Positions 6,164 to 13,585 of a DNA stretch of 57,495 nt are shown piece by piece (position 1 is the first letter of the stretch; each line of letters opens with the position of its first letter). Under the pieces are notes generated by a model, which saw only the letters and a program-made list of their open reading frames with translations, did not search any database and had not been told where the DNA came from. Made by a program: the position numbers and the translations under genes. The DNA comes from a virus, in the IMG/VR virus record IMGVR_UViG_3300034071_002361, positions 1-57,495 of that record; one strand, written 5' to 3'.

Positions 6164-7192
6164 TCAGCTCTTGGCTTCAGCCCATGGGCCTAACGATGCG
6201 GGCTCGCCGACCTTCTTGGGCTTGAAGGTGGCGACGAACCCGGGGCGGTCCACATACCAGCGAGACTCGCCCGGCGCCAGCCAGTCGAAGCCCGGGTCGT
6301 TCGAGCCCGGACGCTTGGCCAGCAGGACGTGCTCGTCGGTGCCGTTGGTGATGCGGAACTGCTGGACGCCGGTGAAGGTGCCAATCCCCTCAACAACCCA
6401 AACCTTCGGGGGGAAGCCGTTCTCGTCTCCGCTTCCGGTGACCGCGACGCTGTCTTGCGCCAGCAGCGCGTCGCGATCCGCCTCGAGTGTGGCCAGACGC
6501 TCAGCTCGCGTCGGCCGAGCCGGCATCTCCACCACCGGCACCTCGACAGCGCGGCCAGCCATGCGCGCCTCGTTGCGCTCGGCGATGGCCTCGACCAGCA
6601 GTCCGCGAAGGCGGCGGACCTCGGCCGTCTCCGCGGCGAGCTGTCGCTTGCTGGCCAGTGACGATTGCCACATGCGCCGGGCCTTCTTTCGCGCCTTGGC
6701 CGACTCGCGCCTGAGGGACTCGCTGCGCGATTGCTCGGCAGTCAGCTCAGCCTTCAGTCGGTCGGCCTCGTCTTCTGCCCTGACGCATCGGCTCATCGTC
6801 GACACCAACTCTCGGCCGTTCTCCTCAAGAGCGCCGCGCAACTTGTACACCTCGCTGAATTTCTCGCCGAGCTTGCGCGTATTCTCGGCGCTGGCAGCCT
6901 TGGTCGACTCAAGGAGCGCTCGCGATGCAGTGAGCTGCATGACCAAGCCGTCGACGACGGCTTGCCCGCCGATCAGCCTGCGCCACCAGCTGACGGTCGG
7001 GCCCTCGACGACGTGCAGCACGCCCGGCTTACGCGTCGCATGGTTGCCGCTGGCCATCTGCTGCGCCAGATCGCTGGTCTGTCGATAGATCGCGCTCAGC
7101 CCAGCATCGCGCCTCGCGACATCCTCCTGAGCGCGCTCGTTGCGAAGGCGATCGGCCTCCTCGTTTTGCCCTTGCGTTGGATTCCAGCTCAC
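6164..7192 (-). CDS. Hypothetical coiled-coil protein, 342 aa
   Basis: I chose GTG 7192: it has GGAGG 7 bases upstream and overlaps the preceding stop as GTGA; an ATG at 7207 is the alternative. Residues about 60-220 are a long charged coiled coil (ENTRKLGEKFSEVYKLRGAL, EDEADRLKAELTAEQSRSES). The last 90 residues form a compact domain with WVVEGIGTFTGVQQFRITNG and GESRWYVDRPGFVATF. The layout, helical stalk plus C-terminal beta head, suggests a binding role, but no family is recognised. Confidence 0.75.
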   Translation of the reverse strand: MSWNPTQGQNEEADRLRNERAQEDVARRDAGLSAIYRQTSDLAQQMASGNHATRKPGVLHVVEGPTVSWWRRLIGGQAVVDGLVMQLTASRALLESTKAASAENTRKLGEKFSEVYKLRGALEENGRELVSTMSRCVRAEDEADRLKAELTAEQSRSESLRRESAKARKKARRMWQSSLASKRQLAAETAEVRRLRGLLVEAIAERNEARMAGRAVEVPVVEMPARPTRAERLATLEADRDALLAQDSVAVTGSGDENGFPPKVWVVEGIGTFTGVQQFRITNGTDEHVLLAKRPGSNDPGFDWLAPGESRWYVDRPGFVATFKPKKVGEPASLGPWAEAKS

Positions 7193-7392
7193 GGCATGAC
7201 CCTCCACAGGAAGACGGCGAAGACCACAAGGCCGGCGACGAACAGCAGGTTGCCGGCGAAGAAGACCGCGTCGGCGATGTTGCGGTAGCTCTGCGACGCG
7301 ACATAGGCGATCGGGTTGCTCTTGACGACGCCCTTCGAAAGCGAGCGAAGGATGGCGCCGATGGCGATCAGGATGAATGCGGTAGCAAGCAT
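7189..7392 (-). CDS. Two-span membrane protein, 67 aa
   Basis: Two hydrophobic segments (MLATAFILIAIGAILRSL and AVFFAGNLLFVAGLVVFAVF) flank a polar loop with SKGVVKSNPIAYVASQSY. Size and topology would fit a holin or superinfection-type membrane protein. Its place in an early operon, far from the lysozyme, argues against a plain holin. It is coupled to the coiled-coil gene by a GTGA overlap. Confidence 0.68.
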   Translation of the reverse strand: MLATAFILIAIGAILRSLSKGVVKSNPIAYVASQSYRNIADAVFFAGNLLFVAGLVVFAVFLWRVMP

Positions 7393-7395
7393 GGG

Positions 7396-7782
7396 TTACT
7401 CCTTGGGGGTGAGGCCGAGTTCTACTCGGGCGGTGTTGAGGTAGAACCGGAGCGTGTCAGCACAGTTGAGCCCGCGCTTTGCCACGTCGTCGGCGTACAT
7501 GCGGTCGGCCAGCGCCTCCGCGCGGCGCTCGAGGCGAGCCCACTCCGCCGCCTTGACCTCCTCGGGGCTCGCGGCGGGGGCAGGGACGCGGTGCAGGTGG
7601 CTGTCCACCACCGCCCGCTCCAGCATCTCGAGCCGCTCCAGTGCGGTGCAGACCTCGTTGCGCAGGGCGATGGCTTCGGCCTGCCGCTGCATCTGGTCCG
7701 GGCTGTGGGCGCCGTAGCGGTAGAGCGAGGCCCTATCGTCCAGCCCGGCCCACGCCCGCTCGCGCAGCGTCGGCCCGGTCAC
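7396..7782 (-). CDS. Hypothetical protein, 128 aa
   Basis: I start it at GTG 7782, overlapping the upstream TGA as GTGA. The product is helical throughout (QRQAEAIALRNEVCTALERL, EWARLERRAEALADRMYADD). No family recognised. The tight coupling suggests it works with the 496-aa protein upstream. Confidence 0.65.
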   Translation of the reverse strand: MTGPTLRERAWAGLDDRASLYRYGAHSPDQMQRQAEAIALRNEVCTALERLEMLERAVVDSHLHRVPAPAASPEEVKAAEWARLERRAEALADRMYADDVAKRGLNCADTLRFYLNTARVELGLTPKE

Positions 7783-9269
7783 GCCGCACCGCCCTTGCCG
7801 TAGCCGGCGGCGATAATCAGCTCGGCCGCCTTGCGGCACGTCTCGAGCGTCGGCTTCAGGCCTGCGCCGCACGTAGCTCCGCCGCCTTCGATCCACTCGC
7901 CGTAGCTGTCCCACGGAGCAGAAGCAGCAAGGCGCCCCGCGACCACGTCGTAGAACAGACGATCGGCCAGCGCGTCGACGTCGACTGCGGTCTTGCGAGG
8001 CTCAGGCGCAGTGGCCCGCACCATCTTCACCGTGTCGCCCTTGGCAATGGGCAGCTCCACGCGGCGCAGCCAGATGCCCTCGTTGCGGATGGACTGTCCA
8101 GACGCTTGGTCGTACCGGATGAAGCTCGCGAACCAGCGCCCATCGTCAGCCAGCCCGCCGTAGATCTCAGGGGTTCGGATGAGGTCACCCCCGTGCGGGA
8201 ATGGTGAGATCTTGACCTCGCCAAAGTTGCCGCTGGCCCACCAGCTATCGTCCGGAAGGTCGGGCCTCACAGCCATCTGCCCGGGCTTGAAGCCGCGCTC
8301 GCGCGCATCCTCGGAATTGACCTCGTCGACGACCCAGCCCACGAGCGGTGCCGGCGCGCTGCCAAGGCCGCGCGTCTCGAAGTGGCCGGGCGCCATGGCT
8401 TCGTTCCACTCGGCCACCTTGTCGATCACCGGCGCCACGACCGCGTCGCGCGCAGCCTTGGCCCGCAGGTTCAGGTTCTCGGCGCGCTCCCGGGCCAGCT
8501 CGTCGTCCGCCTTGTTGAGCAGGCGCACCGCCTCTTGGGCATCCACGGGCCGGAAGGCGCGGAAGGCCACCATGCCGTGCGGACTGCCGACCACAACGGC
8601 CGACGGCTCGACAGCGCCGACGTGGTAGTTGGCATGCGCCTTCTGCTCCCGGGCCGCCGCGTCGCGCTCCGCGTCGCGCGCAGCCTCCACCGCCTTGAGC
8701 TGGCCCAGCAGCTCGTCGGCCCGATCCCGGTAGTTGCCGACCAGCGTGTTGCTCGCCATGAGCTGCTCGAGCAGGCTGTCCCGGTCCGCCAGCAGCTTCG
8801 CGTAGCGATCCTCGTCGTCCCGGCATTCGGTCCTGACCCCGCTGGGCGAGTGGATGACCACCTTCTCCACGTAGGGCGAGCCGGTCCGGGGATTGGGCGA
8901 GGACATCACCTCGAAGATGGTCGCGCAGCCCCAGCCATTGGGGAGCTGGCGGTTCCTCGGTACGGCCCGCTCAACGGCCGCATCGAAGGCGCCGCTGTCC
9001 ACGTAGGCGTCGATGGTGGCCTTGACCTCGGTCGTGGCCATGACGCGCCCGTCGTGCAGCGGCACGTCCACAGGGGTAAACGACTCCTCCCGCAGCTCGG
9101 CCTGCCGGCCGTCCGGGCCCATGCCTTCCGTCAGCTTGGCCAGCTCCTCGCGTTGACGCTCCAGACGCCCAAGGCACGCGCCCAGCTCGCCGACCGCAGT
9201 CGAGGACTCGCCATTGGCGATAGCCCTCATCGCGTTCCGAATCGAACGCTCGATACCACTCGTGATCAT
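7779..9269 (-). CDS. Hypothetical early protein, 496 aa
   Basis: First and largest gene of the left early operon; ATG 9269 follows TAAGGAGG. Residues about 1-50 are helical (SIRNAMRAIANGESST). Residues 150-230 are coiled coil (DRDSLLEQLMASNTLVGNYR). Residues 330-420 hold a beta-rich part with DDSWWASGNFGEVKIS and DDGRWFASFIRYDQASG. No signal peptide or membrane span. No family recognised. Confidence 0.72.
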   Translation of the reverse strand: MITSGIERSIRNAMRAIANGESSTAVGELGACLGRLERQREELAKLTEGMGPDGRQAELREESFTPVDVPLHDGRVMATTEVKATIDAYVDSGAFDAAVERAVPRNRQLPNGWGCATIFEVMSSPNPRTGSPYVEKVVIHSPSGVRTECRDDEDRYAKLLADRDSLLEQLMASNTLVGNYRDRADELLGQLKAVEAARDAERDAAAREQKAHANYHVGAVEPSAVVVGSPHGMVAFRAFRPVDAQEAVRLLNKADDELARERAENLNLRAKAARDAVVAPVIDKVAEWNEAMAPGHFETRGLGSAPAPLVGWVVDEVNSEDARERGFKPGQMAVRPDLPDDSWWASGNFGEVKISPFPHGGDLIRTPEIYGGLADDGRWFASFIRYDQASGQSIRNEGIWLRRVELPIAKGDTVKMVRATAPEPRKTAVDVDALADRLFYDVVAGRLAASAPWDSYGEWIEGGGATCGAGLKPTLETCRKAAELIIAAGYGKGGAA

Positions 9270-9587
9270 TGCCGCCTCCTTACTGGCACCGCGCCAGTTT
9301 CTGTACGCGATTGTGCGCCCATTTCAGGCCGCAAACCAATAGGCCGAAGCTATCGAGATGGGGGAATTGACCCAAAGCTGTGCATCGAGGTGGCAGCATT
9401 GCCGCGCCCTGTATGTGCCCGGTCGCGCCGGTGCGGGGTAGGGGATTGACCGCCCAGTGCTAGCTGCCCAGCCTCGCAGCGCGACCCGTTCACCTCCAGC
9501 CGGAGCAATCGCCTTGCGCCCGACCGCCGCTCTACCGCAGAATCTCTTCAGCCGCCCGTTGTTCGCCTCCTTGAACGCAGCGGCTCC
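9270..9587. other. Gene-free divergent intergenic region
   Basis: Between the minus-strand operon start at 9269 and the plus-strand lysis operon at 9639 I find no open frame worth calling. On the minus strand, 9297-9283 forms a short leader hairpin (CTGGC-GCGGT-GCCAG) directly before TAAGGAGG. I see no tRNA cloverleaf and no clear sigma70 pair on either strand; ATTGACC at about 9367 and TTGACC near 9453 lack a convincing -10. It presumably holds the promoters for both directions and possibly a short RNA ending at the next terminator. Confidence 0.5.
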
Positions 9588-9620
9588 GCCCCGGCCGGGC
9601 CCATCCTGCCGGGGCTTTTT
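9588..9620 (+). terminator. Plus-strand terminator just upstream of the lysis genes
   Basis: The 8-bp stem GCCCCGGC/GCCGGGGC with a 12-base loop is followed by TTTTT. No gene precedes it on this strand, so it would end a short untranslated transcript, or hold back late transcription until something overrides it. Confidence 0.7.
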
Positions 9621-9638
9621 CATGTCTGGGGCACTGGC

Positions 9639-10361
9639 ATGACGCCTCCAGACGGCCTTGAGCTGCTGGCCAAGCTGCCGACGCTCGTCGAGGTCGGCGG
9701 CGCTCTGGCGGCCATCTGGGGTGGCTGGGTGGCATGGCTCCGCTGGGTCTGGCCGAAGTTCAAGGGCACCGGGCGCGCGCTGGCCGGGCTCATGGAGCTG
9801 GGCACCCGGGCCGGCGAGCTGACCGACGGTCTGGGCCGCATGTCCGCCATCGAGGAGTCGCTGGCCGCGGTCAAGCACGAGGTGCTGCCCAATGGCGGCG
9901 GCAGCCTCCGCGACGCGGTAGCGCGCACCGAGGCCAGCGTCAGCCTGTTCCTGAGCCAACAGCGAGCCCGGGACGACGCCGAGGACGAGGTCGTCCGCAT
10001 CGACATCGACGAGACGGGACGCGTCACATGGGTGGCCGCTGCCCTGACCCGCTGGACCGAGCGCACGAGCGACGAGCTGCGCGGCCATGGCTGGCTGAGC
10101 TTCATCCACCCGGACGAGCGCGAGGACGTCGCCGAGGAATACACGCGCTGCATCCGCCACAAGCGCCAGTTCGACTCAGCCTTCCGCCTGATCGATCGCA
10201 GTGGCGAGTCGACGATCGTGCGCATGTCCACGCTGCCGGTGACCATCGTCGTCGGTGGCCGCGAGGAGACGCGCTGGACCGCGATCATGAAGCGCCGAAG
10301 CAACATCCCCGAAGCCTTGGCCGCCCCTGAGCGAGCCCCTGTCCAGAGCCGAGCCCCATGA
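9639..10361 (+). CDS. Membrane-anchored PAS-domain protein in holin position, 240 aa
   Basis: Residues about 15-40 are a hydrophobic, Trp-rich segment (VEVGGALAAIWGGWVAWLRW), then a helical linker. Residues about 112-218 match a PAS fold: RWTERTSDELRGHGWLSFIH, HPDEREDVAEEY and FRLIDRSGESTIV are the usual PAS core pieces. PAS domains sense ligands, redox state or light through bound cofactors, or mediate dimerisation. It overlaps the lysozyme start by ATGA, the usual place for a holin. Inference: a lysis-timing or membrane-sensing protein. The start has a weak ribosome site. Confidence 0.75.
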   Translation: MTPPDGLELLAKLPTLVEVGGALAAIWGGWVAWLRWVWPKFKGTGRALAGLMELGTRAGELTDGLGRMSAIEESLAAVKHEVLPNGGGSLRDAVARTEASVSLFLSQQRARDDAEDEVVRIDIDETGRVTWVAAALTRWTERTSDELRGHGWLSFIHPDEREDVAEEYTRCIRHKRQFDSAFRLIDRSGESTIVRMSTLPVTIVVGGREETRWTAIMKRRSNIPEALAAPERAPVQSRAP

Positions 10362-10966
10362 GCCAGCCTGCCCAACAGCGCCCCGGCCGCGCGCCGCCCC
10401 GCGCTGTCGCTTTCCTCGGTGGCGTGGTCATCCTCGGCGCAACCGGCGCGTGGAACATCATCAGCCGCTGGGAGGGTGGCGGCGAGGTCCACCTCGAGGT
10501 CTACGCCGACCAGCTCGCAGGCGGCCTGCCCACCGTGTGCGATGGCCTCACGCGCCACGTCACCACGACGCCGATCATCGTCGGCCAGAAGTGGACGCTG
10601 GAGCAGTGCGGCCGCGAAGAGAGCATGGCGCTGGAGAAGGTGCAGCAGTCGCTGCTCCGCTGCTTCAAGCGCGTGCCGCCGCAGTCCGTCTTCGACTCCG
10701 CCACCAGCCACGCGTGGAACAACGGCGCGCCCAACACGTGCGCCAGCATCGCCATGAAGCACTGGAACGCAGGCAGCTGGCGCAGTGGCTGCGAGCGCAT
10801 GGCCCGCGATAGCGAGGGCCGGCCGGTGTGGTCCTACGTGCGCACCGGGCGGATGATCCCCGACGGCAAGGGCGGCATGAAGCCCGAGATGCGTTTCGTG
10901 CAGGGCCTGTTCAACCGCCGGCAGGACGAAGCGAACGCCTGCGTCGCCGACATCAAAAACCCCTAG
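10358..10966 (+). CDS. SAR-type GH24 lysozyme (endolysin), 202 aa
   Basis: Degrades host peptidoglycan at lysis. After a basic N-terminus there is a weakly hydrophobic Gly/Ala-rich segment (residues 16-32, AVAFLGGVVILGATGAW), typical of a signal-arrest-release anchor. The GH24 catalytic region follows: E39 in RWEGG, D51 in YADQL, then LPTVCDGLT (T59/T65). Downstream WNNGAPNTCAS and FVQGLFNRRQDE fit phage P21-like lysozymes. SAR endolysins reach the periplasm by the host Sec system and are released when the membrane is depolarised. The start overlaps the PAS gene. Confidence 0.9.
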   Translation: MSQPAQQRPGRAPPRAVAFLGGVVILGATGAWNIISRWEGGGEVHLEVYADQLAGGLPTVCDGLTRHVTTTPIIVGQKWTLEQCGREESMALEKVQQSLLRCFKRVPPQSVFDSATSHAWNNGAPNTCASIAMKHWNAGSWRSGCERMARDSEGRPVWSYVRTGRMIPDGKGGMKPEMRFVQGLFNRRQDEANACVADIKNP

Positions 10967-10982
10967 CGCCGTTCGCGGCGCT
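10965..10982 (+). other. Intercistronic UUCG hairpin
   Basis: The lysozyme stop is followed by AGCGCCG-TTCG-CGGCGCT, a 7-bp stem with a stable C(UUCG)G tetraloop and no T-run. More likely an mRNA end-stabiliser or processing element than a terminator. Confidence 0.6.
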
Positions 10983-10998
10983 GCCTGAGCATGTGCCC

Positions 10999-11232
10999 AT
11001 GATCGAAACGCCCACCACGCTGGCAGAAGCCGCAGCGCTCATCCGCGACATCGCAGACCGCGTCGAGGCTGGCGGCCAAGACAACAGCGTCGTGTGCGTC
11101 ATCCAGACCGAAGGCAGGGCCCAGCTCTACCTGTTCGCCGACGAGCCCGTGCTCGCCATGGACGCTGCCTGCAGCATGCTCGAGTCGGCCTGCGCCGCCA
11201 TCGAGATCCAGCCCAACGAGAGGACGCACTGA
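10999..11232 (+). CDS. Hypothetical protein, 77 aa
   Basis: ATG 10999 is chosen from the coding pattern; the ribosome site is weak. Helical, acidic (MIETPTTLAEAAALIRDIAD) with a central strand pair (NSVVCVIQTEGRAQLYLFAD). No family recognised. The stop overlaps the next start. Confidence 0.65.
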   Translation: MIETPTTLAEAAALIRDIADRVEAGGQDNSVVCVIQTEGRAQLYLFADEPVLAMDAACSMLESACAAIEIQPNERTH

Positions 11233-11543
11233 TGTTCGACCAACTGCGGCTCGTACTGCCCAAAGACTCGCGCCCCACCGAGCTGGCCCTGTCCATCTGG
11301 CGTGCTGGCGTGACGCCGTTCTCGTGGGCGATGCAGCTCGGCCCCGACTTCCTGCCCGAGCAGTCCATGGCCCAGCTCGTGACGTGGTCGGCGCACGAGG
11401 CCTACGAGCGCATGGTCCACGACCAGCATCTGGCCAATGCGATCAACCGCGCCGACGAGCTGCTGCGCGCGCAGGGCTACCACCGCAACGTCGACGACAT
11501 CATCACCGACCAGCTCGTCGAGGAGGTTGCCCGTGCTCAGTAA
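11232..11543 (+). CDS. Hypothetical protein, 103 aa
   Basis: Starts MFDQLRLVLPKDSRPTELAL and is helical in the C-terminal half (NAINRADELLRAQGYHRNVD). No membrane segment. No family recognised. Its 3' end overlaps the i-spanin candidate and carries that gene's AGGAGG ribosome site. Confidence 0.65.
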   Translation: MFDQLRLVLPKDSRPTELALSIWRAGVTPFSWAMQLGPDFLPEQSMAQLVTWSAHEAYERMVHDQHLANAINRADELLRAQGYHRNVDDIITDQLVEEVARAQ

Positions 11544-11934
11544 GCTAACCCTGCCCGTCGCCACCAAGGTCATCGCTGGCCTCGGCGTCCTGCTGATCGT
11601 CACCGGCATCACGCTGGTGGCAACTGCTCGCTGGGGCTGGAACAAGTCCGTCGCGCTCGCATCGGCACGTCAGGCCTGCGATGACCGCGTCGCCGTCTTG
11701 CAAGCCGAGGCCAAGGCGCAAGGCGCGCAGAACGCGCTGGCCTACACCCGCGGCTTCAACGACGCCGCGCAGCAGGTCGACGAGGACTTCGCCGCCACGC
11801 TCGAGGACATCGCTGGCGAGCAGCGCAGCGTGCTCGGCAAGTACGAGCGCCTGCTGTCCACCATTCCGCCGCTCGATCCGAACTGCGGCCCCGGCCAGCA
11901 GCGCGTCGACGCGTTCAACGAGGGCTGGCAGTGA
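11533..11934 (+). CDS. Candidate i-spanin (Rz-like), 133 aa
   Basis: GTG 11533 has AGGAGG 6 bases upstream. A short cytoplasmic tail is followed by one membrane span (VIAGLGVLLIVTGITLVATA), then a soluble, largely helical domain (RVAVLQAEAKAQGAQNALAY, VLGKYERLLSTIPPLDPNCG). This is the topology of Rz inner-membrane spanins, which fuse inner and outer membranes at lysis. Partner candidate: the lipoprotein at 13283-13585. Assigned by topology and position, not by clear homology. Confidence 0.6.
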   Translation: MLSKLTLPVATKVIAGLGVLLIVTGITLVATARWGWNKSVALASARQACDDRVAVLQAEAKAQGAQNALAYTRGFNDAAQQVDEDFAATLEDIAGEQRSVLGKYERLLSTIPPLDPNCGPGQQRVDAFNEGWQ

Positions 11935-12167
11935 GCAGGGTCGTCATCTCCGTCGACGACACCGCCCGGGTCGCGGCCAAGCTGCGCGCGCACTTCGTGC
12001 CCAAGGAGTCGTTCCAGCCTGACGATGGCGTGCTCGGCTTCATCGATGGCTTCCAGATCATGGTGGACGAGGGCTTCATCAAGATGCTCCGCCCCCGCAA
12101 CCCGCACACGCTGTACCGCAAGCGCATCAAGCGCACCGACAAGACCCGCCGAAGGAGCACCCGATGA
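11931..12167 (+). CDS. Hypothetical protein, 78 aa
   Basis: GTG 11931 overlaps the preceding stop as GTGA. The N-terminal two-thirds look alpha/beta (SRVVISVDDTARVAAKLRAH, GVLGFIDGFQIMVDEGF); the tail is strongly basic (YRKRIKRTDKTRRRSTR). No family recognised. Confidence 0.65.
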   Translation: MSRVVISVDDTARVAAKLRAHFVPKESFQPDDGVLGFIDGFQIMVDEGFIKMLRPRNPHTLYRKRIKRTDKTRRRSTR

Positions 12168-12559
12168 ACAGCCGCGACGCCTCCGTCCCCGCTCACGACG
12201 AGCAGACCCTCGAACAGCTCCTGATCGACAAGGGCCTGATCGACAAGGGCCTGATCGACAAGGGCCTGATCGCCCCGCGCATCACGCCCGAGCGCATCGA
12301 CGCCCTCATCGTCTCCGAGCAGTACCACGTCTTCGACGGTGCTTTCGGTGAAGGCCCGCGCTTCACGGCCTGCCTGCTGACTCTGTCCAACGGCTACCAA
12401 GTGCTCGGGGAGTCGTCGTGCGTTGACCACCGCAACTTCGATGCCGACGTCGGCCGCTCCATCGCCCGCAAGAACGCCCGCGACAAGATCTGGGCGCTGG
12501 AGGGCTACCTGCTGCGTGAGCAGCTCGCCAGCAACGTCGGCGCGGCGGTGGGCGCTTAA
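12164..12559 (+). CDS. Gp49-like family protein, 131 aa
   Basis: The C-terminal 95 residues match the phage Gp49-like family: RITPERIDALIVSEQYH, LLTLSNGYQVLGESSCVD, NFDADVGRSIARKNARDKIW and LEGYLLRE are its characteristic blocks. Function of the family is unknown. The N-terminus is unusual in carrying a near-perfect 5-residue repeat (LIDKG three times, then LIAP) encoded by 15-bp DNA repeats. Confidence 0.8.
   Translation: MNSRDASVPAHDEQTLEQLLIDKGLIDKGLIDKGLIAPRITPERIDALIVSEQYHVFDGAFGEGPRFTACLLTLSNGYQVLGESSCVDHRNFDADVGRSIARKNARDKIWALEGYLLREQLASNVGAAVGA
12221..12272 (+). repeat. 15-bp tandem repeat in the Gp49-like gene
   Basis: CTGATCGACAAGGGC occurs three times without mismatch (12221-12265), followed by a partial fourth copy. 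The unit keeps the reading frame and adds LIDKG each time, so copy number can vary without breaking the protein. Confidence 0.9.
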
Positions 12560-12561
12560 CC

Positions 12562-12741
12562 ATGCGCGACCTCGCCCTCACCGCTGGCCTCTGGCTGCTG
12601 TCCCGCGGCGCGACGTTCGTCGGCCTCGTCGTCACGCTGACGGTGTGGGCGATGTTGATCCTCGTCGCGCTACTCGTGCTCGGCCTCGTGCTCGAGTCCA
12701 CGTTCTACGTCCTGCTGTCCCTGTTCGGCGGTGCGCTGTGA
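12562..12741 (+). CDS. Small membrane protein, 59 aa, possible holin
   Basis: Starts at ATG 12562 right after the preceding stop. MRDLALTAGLWLLSRG is followed by one very long or two closely packed hydrophobic segments (FVGLVVTLTVWAMLILVALL, LVLESTFYVLLSLFGG). It lies inside the lysis region, so a holin or antiholin role is possible. No family recognised. Confidence 0.6.
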   Translation: MRDLALTAGLWLLSRGATFVGLVVTLTVWAMLILVALLVLGLVLESTFYVLLSLFGGAL

Positions 12742-12974
12742 CTGAGCCCTTGATGACCCACAAAGGCTGGCACCTGTTCTGCCCGGTGAACGTCGGCTTC
12801 GACGACGAGAGCCTGTACATGGAGCCGCGCCACTGGTCGCTCGAGCCTGTGCTGTGGCTGGCCATCAAGCTCGGCGACCTCTTCACCTTCCTCGCTCAGC
12901 AGGCGAACCCGGATTTCCCCGCCGGCTACGTCGTCAAGCTGACCGGCAAGATCAGCCCCAAGTCCTACCTCTAG
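12738..12974 (+). CDS. Hypothetical protein, 78 aa
   Basis: GTG 12738 overlaps the preceding stop (GTGA); ATG 12753 is an alternative. The middle (LEPVLWLAIKLGDLFTFLAQ) is amphipathic to hydrophobic. No family recognised. Confidence 0.6.
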   Translation: MTEPLMTHKGWHLFCPVNVGFDDESLYMEPRHWSLEPVLWLAIKLGDLFTFLAQQANPDFPAGYVVKLTGKISPKSYL

Positions 12975-12983
12975 GAGCCCGCT

Positions 12984-13286
12984 ATGCGCAGCGTCATCTA
13001 CCAGTCCGAAACCATCGACAACGCGGAGCACGAGTTCGGCGAATCCATGGAGCCGCGCATCCCGGCGGTCATGATCACCAACGACGGCTACGAGGTTGCG
13101 ATGCTGTTCACCCGCTCGCAGATCGTCGCGGCCACCGAGCGTGCCGACAACGAGCCTGTCGAGGCCAACGAGATCCTGACGCGGTACGCGCGCAGCCGTG
13201 CCCGGCTGATTGCCATGGTCGTTGGGAGCATCGCCTTCAGCGGCGTCGCTGGCTTCCTCGCTGGCACGCTCGGGGTGGTGCCGTGA
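12984..13286 (+). CDS. Tail-anchored membrane protein, 100 aa
   Basis: ATG 12984 follows AGGAGCCCGCT. The first 70 residues are soluble (MRSVIYQSETIDNAEHEFGE, NDGYEVAMLFTRSQIVAATE). The last 28 contain one hydrophobic Gly/Ala-rich span (LIAMVVGSIAFSGVAGFLAG). Coupled by GTGA to the lipoprotein gene. Function unknown. Confidence 0.65.
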   Translation: MRSVIYQSETIDNAEHEFGESMEPRIPAVMITNDGYEVAMLFTRSQIVAATERADNEPVEANEILTRYARSRARLIAMVVGSIAFSGVAGFLAGTLGVVP

Positions 13287-13585
13287 GTCGCGCACTGCTG
13301 GCACTGGCCGCGCTGCTGCTGGCCGCCTGCACGCCAAAGCTCCCGCCCGAGTACGTGCCGCCGCTGCTCGTCTGCAGCAACGCGTGCGAGACACCGTGCG
13401 ATCGCACCGTGCCGGCGTGGACACCGCCCGACGTCCTCGACCCGGCCGCGTGGGATCTCATCAAGCCGCAGGTCGTTGCGCCGCTCAAGGCCAAGCTCGA
13501 CGTGTGCGAGGAGCGCCGCGCCGCGTGCGTTGCGTGCATGGACGAGGCCGAGCGTCAGGGCATCGTGATCCGGCAGGACCAGTGA
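13283..13585 (+). CDS. Small lipoprotein, candidate o-spanin, 100 aa
   Basis: GTG 13283. A signal peptide (SRALLALAALLLAAC) ends in the lipobox LLAAC, then a Pro-rich mature part (TPKLPPEYVPPLLVC) with several cysteines follows. A Pro-rich outer-membrane lipoprotein in a lysis region is the pattern of Rz1-type o-spanins, though 100 residues is longer than Rz1. The Rz-like candidate lies 1.3 kb upstream rather than nested. Confidence 0.6.
   Translation: MSRALLALAALLLAACTPKLPPEYVPPLLVCSNACETPCDRTVPAWTPPDVLDPAAWDLIKPQVVAPLKAKLDVCEERRAACVACMDEAERQGIVIRQDQ

Noticed and set aside
9440-9560. Possible tRNA in the divergent region
   Set aside because: Short TAGAGC-like and GGTTC-like pieces occur, but there is no acceptor stem, T-loop or anticodon arm in the right spacing on either strand.
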